In this document: piece by piece, positions 62,897-64,000 of the stretch
How positions within the stretch are numbered: the stretch's first letter is position 1
Layout of the letters: every line of letters begins with the position of its first letter
Origin: Bacteroidales bacterium UBA4814
GTDB taxonomy: Bacteria; Bacteroidota; Bacteroidia; Bacteroidales; UBA7960
Length of the DNA stretch: 64,000 bases
Direction of reading: 5' to 3'
NCBI GenBank assembly: GCA_002402465.1
Contig: DHFW01000049.1
Span: forward strand, 310,001-374,000
Notes under the pieces: generated by a model
What the model was told of the DNA's origin: nothing
Database searches by the model: none
Seen by the model: the letters and a program-made list of their open reading frames with translations, nothing else
Translations under genes and position numbers: made by a program

Positions 62897-63421
62897 ATGG
62901 ATAATGATGATCTGTATTTTGATGGGAAATACCGGATTCCTTCGGCCAGGCTGAAGGGCTGGGATTATCGAACTTCGGCCGATTATTTCATTACCATTTG
63001 CACCCGTGATATGGTTCCATGGTTTGGGTTTGTGAGTGAGGGCAAAATGAATTTGAATGAACTGGGCCGTTTTGCATCTGAATACTTGCAGGGCCTCATT
63101 GATCACAAACCAAACGTCAGGGTGATAAACCATATAGTAATGCCCAATCATGTGCATGCCATTATTGCTCTAAAAAACAGGAAACTTGATAAAAAGGCCA
63201 ATGAATTTGGCCCCTTGCTTTCGGGCTCCATATCTGCACTCATAAATCAATTCAAGGGCCGTGTAACCAAATACGCCAACACCAATCAATTACCCTGGGG
63301 TGGCTGGCAAGATCGATTTCATGATCACATAATAAAGGATGCCGCAAGCTTCGACAATATTAACCTATACATTAGCCAAAATCCTTCAAACTGGAAATCA
63401 GACCGCTATTTCCGCCGCTGA
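62897..63421 (+). CDS. REP-associated tyrosine transposase (RAYT)
   Basis: A 174-residue Y1/HUH enzyme. ATG at 62897 is chosen because the upstream 26 residues read through intergenic sequence. HUH motif IVMPNHVHAII about residues 100-110; catalytic Tyr in NLYISQNP about residue 160, with the YIxxNP signature of RAYTs rather than the NQ-HH form of IS200 TnpA. RAYTs cut and join single-stranded DNA at REP hairpins. Matching hairpin pairs sit on both sides of this gene, as expected for a RAYT and its cognate repeats. Confidence 0.92.
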   Translation: MDNDDLYFDGKYRIPSARLKGWDYRTSADYFITICTRDMVPWFGFVSEGKMNLNELGRFASEYLQGLIDHKPNVRVINHIVMPNHVHAIIALKNRKLDKKANEFGPLLSGSISALINQFKGRVTKYANTNQLPWGGWQDRFHDHIIKDAASFDNINLYISQNPSNWKSDRYFRR

Positions 63422-63428
63422 TCTCCAA

Positions 63429-63458
63429 GTAGAGACGCGCCTTTTGGCGCGTCTCTAC
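63429..63458. repeat. REP hairpin type 1, right of RAYT
   Basis: GTAGAGACGCGCC pairs with GGCGCGTCTCTAC around TTTT, 13 perfect pairs, starting 8 bases after the RAYT stop. Confidence 0.88.
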
Positions 63459-63480
63459 AAGAATTTCCTAATCTAAAATA

Positions 63481-63502
63481 AGCCGCGCCGGTATGCGCGG
63501 CT
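63481..63502. repeat. REP hairpin type 2, right of RAYT
   Basis: AGCCGCGC pairs with GCGCGGCT around a 6-base loop, 22 bases after hairpin type 1, in the same order as on the left side. Confidence 0.85.
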
Positions 63503-63530
63503 TTACCGGTGCTGCTTTTTTTTATATCCC

Positions 63531-63600
63531 GGTGCGCTGCACCTTTTTAATAGGCTCCTGCAATTTTCTTGCTACCGATATTTCGCGGCGCTGCCGCTTT
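63531..63600 (+). repeat. Palindromic element, copy B (GGTGCGCTGCACC ... GCTACC)
   Basis: GGTGCGCTGCACC (63531-63543) then GCTACC-GATATTTCGC-GGCGCTGC (from 63571). Same composite as 49047-49113. Confidence 0.65.
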
Positions 63601-63975
63601 GGCTAAGGCCCTGATATTTGAGTTGCTGGGTAAATTTATTAACCCCCGGCTTTAGCCTGGGGGCAGGGAATGAAGAAGAAACCGTGGCTTTAGCCTGATT
63701 CAATCCGAGGGAGAAAAAAACCGACCAAATTAACCTTGAACCGAAAAACCTCCCCCCAACCCCCTCCAAAGGGGGAGTCCGAACCTCAGACCCTGCATTC
63801 TGCACACAGGCTTGAACCTTGAACCTTAAACTCCAAACCCCAACTGAACCGCTGGTAAGCGGTGAGCTCATGAACGAAGTGAATAAACCTCGTTCCTTTT
63901 ATTTAATCCGATTATAAATAGCGCCAAAACCTGCATTTTGGGTGGCTTTGAAAGATAACAGGCGGCATTTTCCAC

Positions 63976-63983
63976 TATTTTTG
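63976..63983 (+). promoter_or_regulatory. Possible -7 box of a gene beyond the window
   Basis: TATTTTTG fits TAnnTTTG. The nearest TTTG (63947-63950) is 25 bases away, longer than ideal. Confidence 0.3.
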
Positions 63984-64000
63984 TCTTTTCCGCGAAAGGG

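Larger units (their letters stand above)
63422..64000. other. 579-base repeat-rich, gene-free window end
   Basis: Contains the right-hand hairpin pair, copy B of the GGTGCGCTGCACC element, a CCCCCGGC-ttta-GCC-t-GGGGG hairpin (63643-63663), a second GGCTTTAGCCTG at about 63686-63697, a CCCCCT/AGGGGG palindrome near 63760 and CCGCT-ggta-AGCGG (63849-63862). No gene was found; a gene probably starts beyond the window. Confidence 0.75.

Overview
The window looks like a chromosome segment from a member of the Bacteroidota, probably Bacteroidales-like. The support is a type B (CHU_C-like) type IX secretion sorting domain, a GldA-type ABC ATPase, two TonB-dependent receptors with carboxypeptidase-regulatory-like N-termini, an HYC_CC_PP-type metal-locus protein, an ECF sigma factor paired with an inner-membrane/beta-barrel protein, and repeated promoter matches of the Bacteroidota type (TTTG, then TAnnTTTG). 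No tRNA, rRNA or CRISPR array was recognised.

Layout. 1-5337: 5' part of lepA, a secreted type IX cargo protein and a cytoplasmic TPR protein. 5338-7885: a gene-free stretch with strong RNA-like stems, then an ECF sigma factor and its membrane partner. 7873-13309: serine dehydratase, a membrane-anchored SagB-like oxidoreductase and an unusual 1076-residue five-module flavo/iron-sulfur enzyme. 13449-22544: housekeeping genes (DUF177, rpmF, plsX, fabH; mazG, dtd, rsgA; gldA, metK; yicC, gmk, nadD). 22650-29513: a minus-strand block with a processive-type glycosyltransferase, a membrane-anchored HEAT protein, a TPR/beta-barrel YaiO-like protein, a single-domain response regulator and a hybrid sensor protein whose ATP-binding domain is degenerate. 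It reads as a regulated exopolysaccharide synthesis and export module. 29756-36692: beta-barrel protein, OmpR-type two-component pair, large Oar-like TonB receptor, lipoprotein.

36750-40208 is a metal (probably copper) uptake operon: HYC_CC_PP protein, two HMA proteins, TonB receptor. 40440-46666 shows decay and probable acquisition: a radical-SAM gene truncated next to uvrC, a 14-codon epimerase remnant, a three-gene lipid-glycosylation operon whose first gene carries a premature TGA, two dispersed repeats and a frameshifted pseudogene. 46724-63502 returns to core functions: ClC transporter, S9 peptidase, glyA, sixA, ppk1, ppx, relA/spoT, fur, purA and a methyltransferase. Two Y1 (HUH) transposases sit in this part. 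The second, a RAYT, is bracketed on both sides by the same ordered pair of GC-rich hairpins.

Main second-look items are the exopolysaccharide module with its apparent pseudokinase, the single-chain HcnABC-like dehydrogenase, the RAYT/hairpin system with a second element shared with the other transposase, and the structured non-coding stretch upstream of the sigma factor. Domain assignments are from motif recognition by eye; no database search was run.
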